Shown: positions 17,001 through 25,204 of the stretch, in pieces | How positions within the stretch are numbered: position 1 is the first letter of the stretch | Layout of the letters: every line of letters begins with the position of its first letter | Assembly: GCA_040882225.1 (NCBI GenBank) | Contig: JBBEBR010000007.1 | Location: forward strand, 1-64,000 | Direction of reading: 5' to 3' | DNA: 64,000 nt | Source of the DNA: Gracilimonas sp040882225 | GTDB lineage: Bacteria > Bacteroidota > Rhodothermia > Balneolales > Balneolaceae | The notes under the pieces: generated by a model | Told to the model about the DNA's origin: nothing | What the model saw: only the letters and a program-made list of their open reading frames with translations | The model's database searches: none | Made by a program: the position numbers and the translations under genes

Positions 17001-17797
17001 GTTACGATTACCATTACCTGATCTATCCCGTACAGGCTCAGGTTATCAGTGAAATTAAAATCAAAGGAAAAATTTCCTTCTTCATCCAGAAGGTCGTAGT
17101 GCGTTCCCTGCACCGAGCCGCTGAGTGGGTGGTACCAGTGGCCGGGATCCGGGTTGATGCTCCTGCGGAAAAAAAGCTTAACTTTGGTGCCGTAAAGACC
17201 TTTTAATCCGGAATCATCGAATCGAATTTTCCCGTTAACCGATAAGGAATAGTTCGTTAATTGACTTTTGGCTTTGCTGTTTTCCACCGATTCTGCTATG
17301 TGAGGTTTGCTATCCCACACTACTTCTTTAGGATATTCCTGAACTGCCGGATCAATAATTTCAAAGTCTTGATCCCCGGACCTGATTTTAATCCATCGCT
17401 CGGCTCTTTTCCCATACCCAACAGGAGCATCATCAACTGCAATCTGAACTAAAAATAACCCATATCCTTCTTCCTTTGCCTGCACGGTAAACCGCTCGGT
17501 ATATACCTCGTTCTGGCTGAAGCTTCGCTCAACCGTCAGGTTTTGTGCGTCATTCGCCCCGCTTAAGTTCACGTGTTCCGGTACCCTAAAGGTTACCGTG
17601 CCGGCGCTGTTAACCCCTGTTTTGTAGCGAACCAGGAGATCGAAAGTATCTCCTTGCTTTGCTTCTCCAACAACCCGGTATTCTTCAATTTCCACCGAGG
17701 GTTTCGGGGCCGGTTCCGCTTGCCGCGCCTGTACAGAAATACACAACGACAGGCTGCATACAGCCATTATTATAATAGTACCTGTTATTTTATTCAT
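14012..17797 (-). CDS. Secreted zinc-metalloprotease-like/beta-helix protein with T9SS tail
   Basis: A 1261-residue exported protein. Signal peptide to about residue 25. An Ig-like region follows, then a zinc-peptidase motif HEYGH at 387-391 with a candidate third ligand E413 (LKEGW), so a gluzincin-type site. Residues about 690-960 look like a right-handed beta-helix with NNxI/hxhENNT repeats. A helical, TPR-like region lies at about 1000-1160. The last 80 residues are a T9SS type A sorting domain (NPFNPTTNIRF, DMIGREV, GIYLYKL). It would be secreted by the T9SS and anchored outside. The ATG is preceded by AAAGGAG, and it is the last gene of a unit with two lipoproteins upstream. Confidence 0.85.
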   Translation of the reverse strand: MNKITGTIIIMAVCSLSLCISVQARQAEPAPKPSVEIEEYRVVGEAKQGDTFDLLVRYKTGVNSAGTVTFRVPEHVNLSGANDAQNLTVERSFSQNEVYTERFTVQAKEEGYGLFLVQIAVDDAPVGYGKRAERWIKIRSGDQDFEIIDPAVQEYPKEVVWDSKPHIAESVENSKAKSQLTNYSLSVNGKIRFDDSGLKGLYGTKVKLFFRRSINPDPGHWYHPLSGSVQGTHYDLLDEEGNFSFDFNFTDNLSLYGIDQVMVIVTNENSAVATTLPIDGYTAEGYPYFHESDGIIASISPSQSTINVTQNNNSFPPEHGRIMRYAEISREYVLELHSGSPPFVLPKVATFIDPIFDCAEFSYNHLHELKVNLDPAPACSDFVNVAHEYGHYTNYRMWMNYSRYSGADTDLKEGWAIFQSFASRNYGNRQYGDNLQDANDNPEKHPFVVDNNIRYIGIGYADPSSPNYNKEAAAFSGYLWSLYDNPQDPVFLSTDYNLGDNDDIRDRSLRVFSRMSSLGSGSFGTNTPDFHSHFKYNLPSEEQVSINKVYNFMFDTFTSIPSERMRSAQVQNFTASFIDPNSIKFDWEEGSYDIGTYANEETEYYLYKKNGSSWDVIASFPNHITNYTYTPSSYQETYKVTAYNDNADGATDGFSVNAPEIETDKTIKSGDINSSENWSGLIHLTGTTNFYAPVTIQPGTTVLLDPDVSLVVRPSTGKIIAEGTEENPIRFIRADPNEDWNRISLSSSAGNSIKWALFDGGYINLSIASKNNVIEHSTFRNATFRTMEGWHNQDGSGNAGAVLSHVHIENSPTVGLVAQYIDLDMSYSTIENNTQAGIYVNSATIYPFHHNKVTGNGSSSRDGVEVMSSGTFYMHDESLSAGYNEISDNADDQISGSGDMGIGFYYPGDGGYNSIHGNYSGSKYLIDNNSGSMVYAERVWWGEYPISPGMFDGYVQADALMLNYDPTDGVPHGSGGEVPFKIQSSEEKEINFTQIYEEVEEQLSEVETNQQIRYHLHMLYQISGFAKKTKPELHTRFRQLVKNAAVGAKSLYSSSSQNKSLRNIAKVLYAKSFIRDGEYGEAGAWLSKTEAEELEGYDRRDWLHLNMVTETYRGEYETAWQTLQYYYTFQESQGEDMDEVRAHNSVIEEDLKTLIEAGEGKSDEREKQSDVAATNEELTLGNYPNPFNPTTNIRFTLPEQGQVSLVVYDMIGREVATLVNDVLPAGDQTIRFDASSLANGIYLYKLRAGTQEIARTMTLIK

Positions 17798-17814
17798 CTT
17801 GGTTCTCCTTTGGT

Positions 17815-18894
17815 TTATTTATAATTGCGTGGATCATCCACGTTTTGTAGTATATACAGAGAATATGTACCTTTTTGTCCCCTGTTATGTAGGGAACCAC
17901 TTGGGTAAATAATATGCTGCCCGTTTGCACTCCAGGTAGGTGCCAGCTGAATGGAGCGTTTGGTGTAGGCTTCATTCGTGTTGGTATCCAGTATGCGTTT
18001 ATGCCGGGAAGGGAGTTCAATAATTCCCATCTCGCTGTCATCATTGGTATTGCTCCCTACCGCTCCCCAGGGATAGTTACAGTATAAAATACGGCCGCCA
18101 TCCGGGCTGTAGCGCAGCCACAAGCCGATGCGGGCAAAAGAAATATCAAATTCGGTATCAAAGGTATCCGCCTGTTGAGTAGCTAAGGTATATTCGATAA
18201 TCTGTGGAGTAAGAAGCTCATATCCCTCCACACGTACATTAGGAATCAGCAGCTTTTGGTTGTCGGGAGAGAGGTCAAAGCCGTTGAGCATCTCTTCCGA
18301 ACCATACGAGGAGAGGTGGCCCAGCAGCAGGCTGTCGGCTCCGGTGATTTTATCGTGCAGATAGTAGCCGGCCTGCAGCCCCTGATCATTGCCGTAGCTG
18401 TAATACACCAGTTTGTTTTCCTCCCCGTGCCAGTATACCGCACTGGAAACATGGTAGGCGGAGTCTTTGACCAGGGAAAAGAGATTTTGCACAGGGTCAT
18501 ATTCATACAGGCGCCCTATCGATTTATGGGAGTAACCGGAGCGTACGATCAGCGAATGTTCAGACGAATTCACTGCCGACTGATAGGTAAAGGTTTTCCC
18601 ACCAAGGAGAGGGCGATAGGTTTCAAATGGAATCACTGAATCCATAGCCACCTCCACCGTGTTTTCCATCTCCAGGTATCCCAGCCCCGCCCCGCTGTAG
18701 TAAATTCGGTCTTCTTTCTGGTGCCCGTAAAAAACTTCCCCGTAGTATATCCGCGACTGATTACAGCAATCCTTGATCTTGACAATATTGGGATTCATGG
18801 AATATCGCTCATCGGAATCAAACAGCCTGCACCCGCCCAGCAGAGCCCCGGCAAGTACAGCGAAAAAGAATAATTGGAACCGTGGGTGTATCAT
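17815..18894 (-). CDS. Beta-propeller-like lipoprotein, copy A
   Basis: A 359-residue lipoprotein. The start MIHPRF at 18894 is chosen because copy B begins identically there; an ATG at 18900 adds two residues, and the longer frame upstream only reads back through the end of copy B. Lipobox LLGGC at residues 18-22. PD40/TolB-like blades are suggested by RYSPDGGRILYCN and APTWSANGQHIIY. It has exactly the same length as copy B, with differences in clusters. It lies 17 bases upstream of the metalloprotease gene, 13 bases after copy B. Function unknown. Confidence 0.8.
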   Translation of the reverse strand: MIHPRFQLFFFAVLAGALLGGCRLFDSDERYSMNPNIVKIKDCCNQSRIYYGEVFYGHQKEDRIYYSGAGLGYLEMENTVEVAMDSVIPFETYRPLLGGKTFTYQSAVNSSEHSLIVRSGYSHKSIGRLYEYDPVQNLFSLVKDSAYHVSSAVYWHGEENKLVYYSYGNDQGLQAGYYLHDKITGADSLLLGHLSSYGSEEMLNGFDLSPDNQKLLIPNVRVEGYELLTPQIIEYTLATQQADTFDTEFDISFARIGLWLRYSPDGGRILYCNYPWGAVGSNTNDDSEMGIIELPSRHKRILDTNTNEAYTKRSIQLAPTWSANGQHIIYPSGSLHNRGQKGTYSLYILQNVDDPRNYK

Positions 18895-18907
18895 ATTCAT
18901 ACCATGT

Positions 18908-19987
18908 TTATTTATAATTGCGTGGATCATCCACGTTTTGTAGTATATACAGAGAATATGTCCCTTTACCGCCATTTTCTCTCAAAGGTCCGCTACCATA
19001 GATTATATGCTTTCCTTCGGGGCTCCAGGTAGGTGCCAGCTGAATAGAACGTTGGGTGCGAAATTCATTCGTGTTGGCGTCCAGTATGCGTTTCTGCCGG
19101 GAGGGAAGCTCGATAATCCCCATTTCGCTGTCATCATTGGTACGGCTTCCTACCGCTCCCCAGGGATAGTTACAGTATAAAATACTACCGCCATCCGGGC
19201 TGTAGCGCAGCCACAAGCTGATGCGGGCAAAAGAAATATCAAATTCGGTATCAAAGGTATCGGCTTGTTGAGTAGCTAAGGTATATTCGATGATCTGTGG
19301 GGTAAGCAGCTCATATCCCTCCACACGTACATTGGGAATCAGTAGCTTCTGGTTATCGGGGGACAGGTCGAAGCCGTTGAGCATTTCTTCCGGACCATAC
19401 GAGGAGAGGTGGCCCAGCAGCAGGCTGTCGGCTCCGGTGGTTTTATCGTGCAGATAGTAGCCGGCCTGCAGCCCCTGATCATTGCCGTAGCTGTAATACA
19501 CCAGTTTGTTTTCCTCCCCGCGCCAGTACATCGCACTTGAAACGTGGTAGGCGGAGTCTTTGACTAAGGAAGAAATATTCGTTTCATGATCATATTCATA
19601 CAGGCGGCCCACCGATTTATGGGAGTAACCGGAGCGTACAATCAGCGAACGGTTACTGGAATTCACCGCCGACTGATAAGTAAAGAGTATACCCTGCATG
19701 TGCAACATATACACCTCAAGCGGAATTACCGAATCTTTAGCCACCTCCACCGTGTTTTCCATCTCCAGGTATCCCAGTCCGGCCCCGCTGTAATAAATTC
19801 GGTCTCCTTTCTGGTGCCCGTAAAAAACTTCCCCGTAGTAAATCCGCGACTGATTACAGCAATCCTTGATCTTGACAATATTGGGATTGATGGAATATCG
19901 CTCATCGGAATCGAACAACCTGCACCCGCCCAGCAGAGCTCCTGCAAATACAGCGAAAAAGAATAATTGGAACCGTGGGTGTATCAT
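18908..19987 (-). CDS. Beta-propeller-like lipoprotein, copy B
   Basis: A 359-residue paralogue of the next gene in tandem, ungapped along the whole length. Lipobox LLGGC is conserved, as are the CC pair in IKDCCNQ and the propeller motifs RYSPDGGSILYCN and APTWSPEGKHIIY. The ATG at 19987 matches the conserved start; a TTG 24 bases upstream exists but is not shared. Most of the sequence is identical to copy A, but segments around residues 83-99, 133-139 and 320-345 differ strongly. It is the first gene of the lipoprotein-lipoprotein-protease unit. Confidence 0.8.
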   Translation of the reverse strand: MIHPRFQLFFFAVFAGALLGGCRLFDSDERYSINPNIVKIKDCCNQSRIYYGEVFYGHQKGDRIYYSGAGLGYLEMENTVEVAKDSVIPLEVYMLHMQGILFTYQSAVNSSNRSLIVRSGYSHKSVGRLYEYDHETNISSLVKDSAYHVSSAMYWRGEENKLVYYSYGNDQGLQAGYYLHDKTTGADSLLLGHLSSYGPEEMLNGFDLSPDNQKLLIPNVRVEGYELLTPQIIEYTLATQQADTFDTEFDISFARISLWLRYSPDGGSILYCNYPWGAVGSRTNDDSEMGIIELPSRQKRILDANTNEFRTQRSIQLAPTWSPEGKHIIYGSGPLRENGGKGTYSLYILQNVDDPRNYK

Positions 19988-20312
19988 ATTTGTGAGTGCT
20001 TTAATTAACAAGAATCAAATCCGAGGTGTGGGTACAATGGAATAAAACCTAATCACGACAAATCCTCTTGAAAAGTCAATTAAAAAAATTCTCTTACCTA
20101 CTTATTTTTATAGACTTATTTAAATTTATCAAAGTGCCAGACAAAGTGTAACAAATGTGGTGCAGAATGCTCTTGTAAGTTTGGCCGTGAATGAATGAGA
20201 GGTTTTTAGCTGAAAGAACGGGTTCCAATTTCCACCGGTTTTAGTTTCAACAAATATAAACTTCCAAGGCCTGGCAGACCTTGGGGGTTTAGCGACCCTC
20301 GCCAGCTGTTAA
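19988..20312. other. Intergenic region with degenerate hairpin
   Basis: About 325 bases with no convincing gene. Upstream sequence of the lipoprotein unit lies at the left end, with AT-rich stretches near 20090-20130. The hairpin at 20258-20290 lies near the end of the aminotransferase gene. Confidence 0.6.
20258..20290. terminator. Degenerate copy of the CCTCCAAGG hairpin
   Basis: AAACTTCCAAGG, loop CCTGGCAG, then ACCTTGGGGGTTT: it pairs fully only if G-U pairs are allowed on the plus strand. It sits just downstream of the minus-strand aminotransferase gene and resembles the element at 13960-13992. Confidence 0.5.
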
Positions 20313-21440
20313 TCAGGGAGTAACGCCCACAGGGGAGCCACTTTTAATCGCTTCTATCACAAAATGCTGACTTTTCTCGCTTAGAAAAGGGCTTATCGGC
20401 AAGCTAAGGACTTCCTCTGTCAGGCGATTGCACACCGGGAGTTGCAGGTTATCAAACCGGCCTTCGTAAACAGGAAGTTTGTGGCAGGGCACCGGGTAAT
20501 AAATCATGGTTCCAATACCTTCTTTACCAAGCTTTTCAGCTAAAGCATCCCGCAATCCATTTTTTACGCGAATGGTGAATTGGTGATATACATGCCCCTC
20601 ATCCGGCAAGGCGGGAGCTGCGATATGCTCCAAACCTTCGAAAGCTTTTATATAGCGATGCGCTATTTCGCGCCGGTTTTCATTGAACTGATCCACATGC
20701 TTCAATTTTACTTGCAGCAAGGCAGCCTGTAACGTATCGAGGCGGGAATTGTAACCCATCACCTCGTTGTGATATTTTTTTATGGAACCATGCGCCCGTA
20801 GTTTCAGGCTCATTTCAGCGATTTCATCATCATCTGTGGCAATTAAACCGGCGTCTCCGAATCCACCCAAATTCTTGGACGGGAAAAAGGAATAAGCTCC
20901 TGCATGGCCAATCGTTCCGGTTTGTTTTCCCTTGTATGTGGCCCCAAAAGACTGGGCACAATCCTCTATAACTTTCAGGTTATGCTTTTCCGCCAACTCC
21001 GAAATTTTATTCATTTCTGCCGGCCTTCCATAAAGATGAACCGGCATGATGGCTTTTGTTTTGCCGGTTATGGCTCTTTCAATTTCTTCGGGATTGATGT
21101 TGAAAGTGCCTTCCTCAATATCAACAAAAACCGGCTTAGCCCCTGCCATTTCAATAGATTCCGCCGTCGCAAAAAACGTAAAAGAAGTGGTGATTACTTC
21201 ATCATCTTTTCCAACTCCTGCCGCTTTTAAAGCAATCACAAGCGCGTCTGTCCCCGAATTCACGCCAATCGCATGTTTGGTTCCGAGAAATTCAGCCGCG
21301 TCTTTTTCAAAGGATTTCACTTCGGGGCCCATTATGAATTGCCCGTGATCCATCACCCGGTGGTAGGCGGCATTCAGTTCATCACGCAGCAATTTTATCT
21401 CAGGATTAAGATCAAGGATAGGAATGTCTTGTCTTGGCAT
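20313..21440 (-). CDS. wbpE: DegT-family sugar aminotransferase (WbpE-like)
   Basis: A 375-residue PLP-dependent aminotransferase of the DegT/DnrJ/EryC1 family. The PLP lysine is K189 in SFFPSKNLGGFGDAG; NSGTDAL (61-67) and the EDCAQSFGA motif (159-167) complete the site. It lies directly downstream of a WbpB-like dehydrogenase, which points to the 3-amination step of UDP-2,3-diamino-2,3-dideoxyglucuronate synthesis for surface polysaccharide. The symbol is by this pairing; exact substrate is inferred. Gene spacing to the dehydrogenase is 50 bases on the same strand. Confidence 0.82.
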   Translation of the reverse strand: MPRQDIPILDLNPEIKLLRDELNAAYHRVMDHGQFIMGPEVKSFEKDAAEFLGTKHAIGVNSGTDALVIALKAAGVGKDDEVITTSFTFFATAESIEMAGAKPVFVDIEEGTFNINPEEIERAITGKTKAIMPVHLYGRPAEMNKISELAEKHNLKVIEDCAQSFGATYKGKQTGTIGHAGAYSFFPSKNLGGFGDAGLIATDDDEIAEMSLKLRAHGSIKKYHNEVMGYNSRLDTLQAALLQVKLKHVDQFNENRREIAHRYIKAFEGLEHIAAPALPDEGHVYHQFTIRVKNGLRDALAEKLGKEGIGTMIYYPVPCHKLPVYEGRFDNLQLPVCNRLTEEVLSLPISPFLSEKSQHFVIEAIKSGSPVGVTP

Positions 21441-21490
21441 ATTTTGATAAGTGTTTTGTGAAATGCTTCAATAATAAAAAAAAACGGCCG

Positions 21491-22441
21491 CTACACAGCG
21501 GGATGCACAGTGCCTTTTGGGCTTTCGGTTACCTTCATTTTGCGGAGCTGATGAACCAGCTCAATGGAAGGACGCGCGTCTTCAATTCCAAAACCATTTC
21601 CGGCAAGTGTTTCTTCATAAACGCGGGTGTGTAAATCGGTGAAACCGCCACTAAATTCAATCTCCTCTCCATCCACAGTAATAGAACGAAAGGTTCGCTG
21701 TTCTTTTGCCGATTCGGGAAGGTCTTCTTCTTCCAAAGATAAAAACCACTCCACTTCTGCATTTGGCAACTCAAGAAAACCGCTGAGCCTGTTATTCTCT
21801 TTTACATGCAGCTCGGTAAGTTGCGGAGCTCCGAATAACCACATCAATAAATCGAAAAAATGAATCCCGATGTTGGTGCCTATTCCGCCGGATTTTTCTT
21901 CATCTCCTTTCCAGGAATAATGATACCAAAGTCCCCTGCACGTAACATAACTCAGCCGCACCTTATGCTTTTTCTGATTATCGGATTTCGACAGTTTTTC
22001 TTTTAAAGCGATCAGTGAAGGATGCACCCTGAGTTGCAGAATCGTCCACACCCGCTGCTGATATTCCTCTTCCAGCTGCTGAAGCATATCAAGATTCCAG
22101 GGATTCAAAACCAGTGGTTTTTCACAAATGGCGTCGGCTCCAACGCGCATGGCCAAACGAATGTGAGCGTCGTGCAAATGATTGGGGGAGCAAATGGTGA
22201 GGTAGTCTACTTTTTCACCTTTATCCTGTCTGCGAATTTTTTCGAGGTGGCGGTCAAAACGTTCAACCTCGGTGAAGAAGCTTGCCTTGGGAAAGTAGCT
22301 ATCAATTATACCGACAGAATCGTTTGGATCTACCGTGGCAACCAGCTTGTTTCCGGTATCTTTTATCGCTTTAAGATGCCTTGGAGCTATATACCCCGCA
22401 AGGCCGGTTAACGCGAAATTTTTTGGCTCCTTCTCACTCAT
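21491..22441 (-). CDS. wbpB: Gfo/Idh/MocA oxidoreductase (WbpB/WlbA-like)
   Basis: A 316-residue NAD-dependent dehydrogenase. It has an N-terminal Rossmann start (NFALTGLAGYIAPRHLKAI), the EKPL catalytic lysine motif at 107-110 and the GGIGTNIGIHFFD substrate-site motif. These are features of WbpB/WlbA, which oxidise UDP-N-acetylglucosaminuronate at C3 before amination. It is followed by the matching aminotransferase on the same strand and preceded by an SLBB protein (gap of 3 bases), which supports a polysaccharide role. Confidence 0.82.
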   Translation of the reverse strand: MSEKEPKNFALTGLAGYIAPRHLKAIKDTGNKLVATVDPNDSVGIIDSYFPKASFFTEVERFDRHLEKIRRQDKGEKVDYLTICSPNHLHDAHIRLAMRVGADAICEKPLVLNPWNLDMLQQLEEEYQQRVWTILQLRVHPSLIALKEKLSKSDNQKKHKVRLSYVTCRGLWYHYSWKGDEEKSGGIGTNIGIHFFDLLMWLFGAPQLTELHVKENNRLSGFLELPNAEVEWFLSLEEEDLPESAKEQRTFRSITVDGEEIEFSGGFTDLHTRVYEETLAGNGFGIEDARPSIELVHQLRKMKVTESPKGTVHPAV

Positions 22442-22444
22442 ATA

Positions 22445-22984
22445 TTAATTGCCGGAAAGCCGGTCAATAATAAGAATTGAGGTTGCAATGGCGGAAATTG
22501 CCGGTGCGATTACCCCTACGTAATCACGGAATGAAGCCTTTCTTTTCACCCGAAGAGTTACCGTCTGGTTATTCTGGACAACGAAGTTATTCATTCCTTC
22601 AGGAAAGGGCTCTTCGAAACGATAATCGAATCTTTTGATGTTCTGCACTTTATTATTTCTGTCAAACTCCTGAATATTAATTTCAACCCGCATTTTTGAC
22701 CAATCCAAATTTGTCTGTCCATCACGAAGGGTTTGAGGGCCGTAACTATAGGAAAGCAATAGTGGCAAGGAAGTGCCTCGGGGTACTAAATATCGTCCGG
22801 AACTGCCTACATCTCCCCACACATTTACAGAATCCGCCAATTGCCCCGGTTCTGCAATCCGAATGACCCGCTCACCCAACCGGAATTGTTGTGATGTTGG
22901 AGTTTGTCTTCCCTGAGCTTCCGCAAAATCAGCGCCCACAATGAAGAATAAAATTACAAATACAATCCCTGATACTTTTTTCAT
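22445..22984 (-). CDS. SLBB-domain exported protein
   Basis: A 179-residue protein with a signal peptide (to about residue 24). One SLBB-like beta-grasp is suggested by VNVWGDVGSSGRYLVPRGTS and LLLSYSYGP, followed by a C-terminal membrane segment (VGVIAPAISAIATSILII). It lacks the polysaccharide-export (Wza) N-terminal domain, so it is an accessory rather than a full export channel. It is adjacent to the WbpB/WbpE pair and probably co-transcribed, which suggests exopolysaccharide or LPS export. The function is inferred from domain and context. Confidence 0.7.
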   Translation of the reverse strand: MKKVSGIVFVILFFIVGADFAEAQGRQTPTSQQFRLGERVIRIAEPGQLADSVNVWGDVGSSGRYLVPRGTSLPLLLSYSYGPQTLRDGQTNLDWSKMRVEINIQEFDRNNKVQNIKRFDYRFEEPFPEGMNNFVVQNNQTVTLRVKRKASFRDYVGVIAPAISAIATSILIIDRLSGN

Positions 22985-23140
22985 GAATGAAATTTATTTG
23001 AAGCTGTAATAAGGATGAAAATAGAAAAAATATAACCTCTTTCCGATGTTTTTTGAAGAAACCCTGCTCACCTTATTCGGAAAATGAATATTGCCGATTC
23101 TTTGATTTAGCCTCTCCCCCAGAATTTTCCGAAGCTGCAA

Positions 23141-25204
23141 TCAAAATTGAAACCTTGCCTGAACACCAATGGAGTTTCGCCGGTTACTTTGCACTTCCGT
23201 TAAACCGCTCCCAATAATCTGCACATCCTCAAAAGTAGTGAGCCCGTATTTCAGCCAGATATCAAGGAAATTAGTGGCGTCATATTTAACGACCGCGTAA
23301 GCTCGTTGGCCCCGCCCGGAAAGCATCACGTTGGAAAGAACATACAGTAAATCACTTTCGAATTGGTAGACCCGGGTATTGAAGCTTTCGGTTTCAAAAA
23401 GGGTAACACGCCCATCCACCCGAAGTTTTCGGGAAAGCTGAAGCCGCACATCCTGGTAAATCAAAAAACCGGATTCCCATTCTCCACCCGCTTCCTGATT
23501 CCGAACCAGTTCAACACGGGAACGCAGCCGCACTTCCCGGCTCGCCCAATACTCCAGGTTTGTTCGAATACTCGCCCGCTTTTCTTTACCTAATAATATT
23601 TGCTCTGTGCCACGGTCGCTCAAAACGACGTACTCATCGTCTTTGGTTTCATTTCTGATTAACACATACACATCAAGCTGCGGCATCAGTTCGGCTTCAA
23701 TTAAAGCTAATACATCGAATCCTTCGGTGGGTTGAGTGGTTCCGAATCGGGGAGCGGCAAATTTATACTGATCCACATAGCCGCTTAGGGTTACTTTGGG
23801 ATTTAGAACGTGCCGTATTCCGGCATAAAAACCCTCTTCGTTTTGTGGTGCGGATGATGATTCTCCAAATCCACTGCCCAGGAAAGACTGGAAATCCCGG
23901 CTGTAATTGCGATACGAAAGTGCCAGTTCCGTATTATCGCCGATGGGCGCTTCCATTCCTCCAACTACTCCATGTCCACCGTTTTCGCTTCGGCCAAATT
24001 CCCCGAACACAAAAGTATTTCCGACTAAGCCACGGTAATCTACTCCTAAAACGGAATTTTCTTTTCCTTCGAAATCATACAAACTACTTAATGAGGTTGC
24101 TTTGGAGATGTGCGTGCTGAACGTATTGTGATATCCACTTGCGCCAAAAAGCCCGAATTTGGTATCCAGCCGAATCCGGCCGCCAACTACCGTCTGATCA
24201 ATGTTATTGCGCCTTTCATTTTCGTTGATGGTTCTGTGAAATCCTGATGAGGACGGAAATCGGGTAGTGTCGCCCTGCAATACGGAAGCGGTTCGTGGCC
24301 TTGAAGAGAAGAATCCGGTTATTTCCAGTTTCTCACCATAAGTGGCTGCCATTCCCCGAAAAAAATCTGTTTCCTGCGCTGATGAATAAGCGTTCAACCC
24401 ACGTTCATTTTTGTTGATGGTTCCCGTTACTTCCCGCCCTTTTCCAAATGCTCCCCCAGTCCATAACACCAAACCCTGACCAAAACTTAAACTGTAATCT
24501 CCTATCACCAAATCTTTGAGCTTCCCATTTTCGGTGAAGGCAATGTGGCCGGAGGTATAATCAAAACCTGTAATTCCATCCAGTGTTTCGCCGGGATCTT
24601 TTTCCTGGGTAAGACTCAGGGAAAGGTGATTACTGTGCATTTTGATGCGCTGATAGTACTTCATTGGATTTCCCAGATAACCTCCTTCTTCGGCAGGAAT
24701 CCGATAACCGCGCTGCTTCTGTAAATCCTGCTGGTATCTCGAAAAGATGTCGAACTTATTATTTGCCAGCCAATATTCGGGACGCATGTACATTTCCCTG
24801 AACCTTGACGAAGAACCGCCAATGGTGATGTAAGGCTGCATTCTCTCATAGGTTGCTTCCCCGATTCCCCCAACTTGAAGAAGCTCTTGTTTACTTTCGA
24901 AGGGTTTTTGGCTGCGGTAGTCAAGTACAGCGCGGGCTACTTTTAAATTGATGCCGGGGATTTGAAGAAGGTCGTCCAAACCGGCACTGTTAATGTTGAT
25001 TGGATTTGCTGCCAAATCTTCCAAGAATTGAGCCAGCTGTTCGCCATCAGCTCCTGAATCTTCAGAGTCCAGTTCTTCGAAGGCTTTTTCGAGCTGCTCT
25101 TCCACTTCGGTTGCGGTGGTATCCTGCTGTGCGGACACAAGTGGTGGGCAAGAAATCATCACCAAAAAAAAGAGGAGTATGTGAAGGTTTCCCGGCTTCA
25201 TCAA
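23141..25204 (-). CDS. Helix-hairpin-helix outer-membrane barrel protein
   Basis: A 687-residue protein with a signal peptide (to about residue 25). An N-terminal ComEA-like double helix-hairpin-helix follows (NPININSAGLDDLLQIPGI ... LLQVGGIGEATYERM, residues about 70-130). The rest is a long beta-strand-rich region with alternating aromatic patterns, ending in QARFQF, typical of an outer-membrane barrel. HhH domains of this type bind DNA in ComEA; a role in DNA uptake across the outer membrane is possible but unproven. The gene overlaps the downstream PorV-like gene by 4 bases (ATGA). Confidence 0.75.
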   Translation of the reverse strand: MMKPGNLHILLFFLVMISCPPLVSAQQDTTATEVEEQLEKAFEELDSEDSGADGEQLAQFLEDLAANPININSAGLDDLLQIPGINLKVARAVLDYRSQKPFESKQELLQVGGIGEATYERMQPYITIGGSSSRFREMYMRPEYWLANNKFDIFSRYQQDLQKQRGYRIPAEEGGYLGNPMKYYQRIKMHSNHLSLSLTQEKDPGETLDGITGFDYTSGHIAFTENGKLKDLVIGDYSLSFGQGLVLWTGGAFGKGREVTGTINKNERGLNAYSSAQETDFFRGMAATYGEKLEITGFFSSRPRTASVLQGDTTRFPSSSGFHRTINENERRNNIDQTVVGGRIRLDTKFGLFGASGYHNTFSTHISKATSLSSLYDFEGKENSVLGVDYRGLVGNTFVFGEFGRSENGGHGVVGGMEAPIGDNTELALSYRNYSRDFQSFLGSGFGESSSAPQNEEGFYAGIRHVLNPKVTLSGYVDQYKFAAPRFGTTQPTEGFDVLALIEAELMPQLDVYVLIRNETKDDEYVVLSDRGTEQILLGKEKRASIRTNLEYWASREVRLRSRVELVRNQEAGGEWESGFLIYQDVRLQLSRKLRVDGRVTLFETESFNTRVYQFESDLLYVLSNVMLSGRGQRAYAVVKYDATNFLDIWLKYGLTTFEDVQIIGSGLTEVQSNRRNSIGVQARFQF

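Noticed and set aside
17790..18044. 84-codon minus-strand frame over the lipoprotein/protease junction
   Set aside because: It overlaps copy A out of frame and is a product of the repeated sequence near the two lipoprotein stops.
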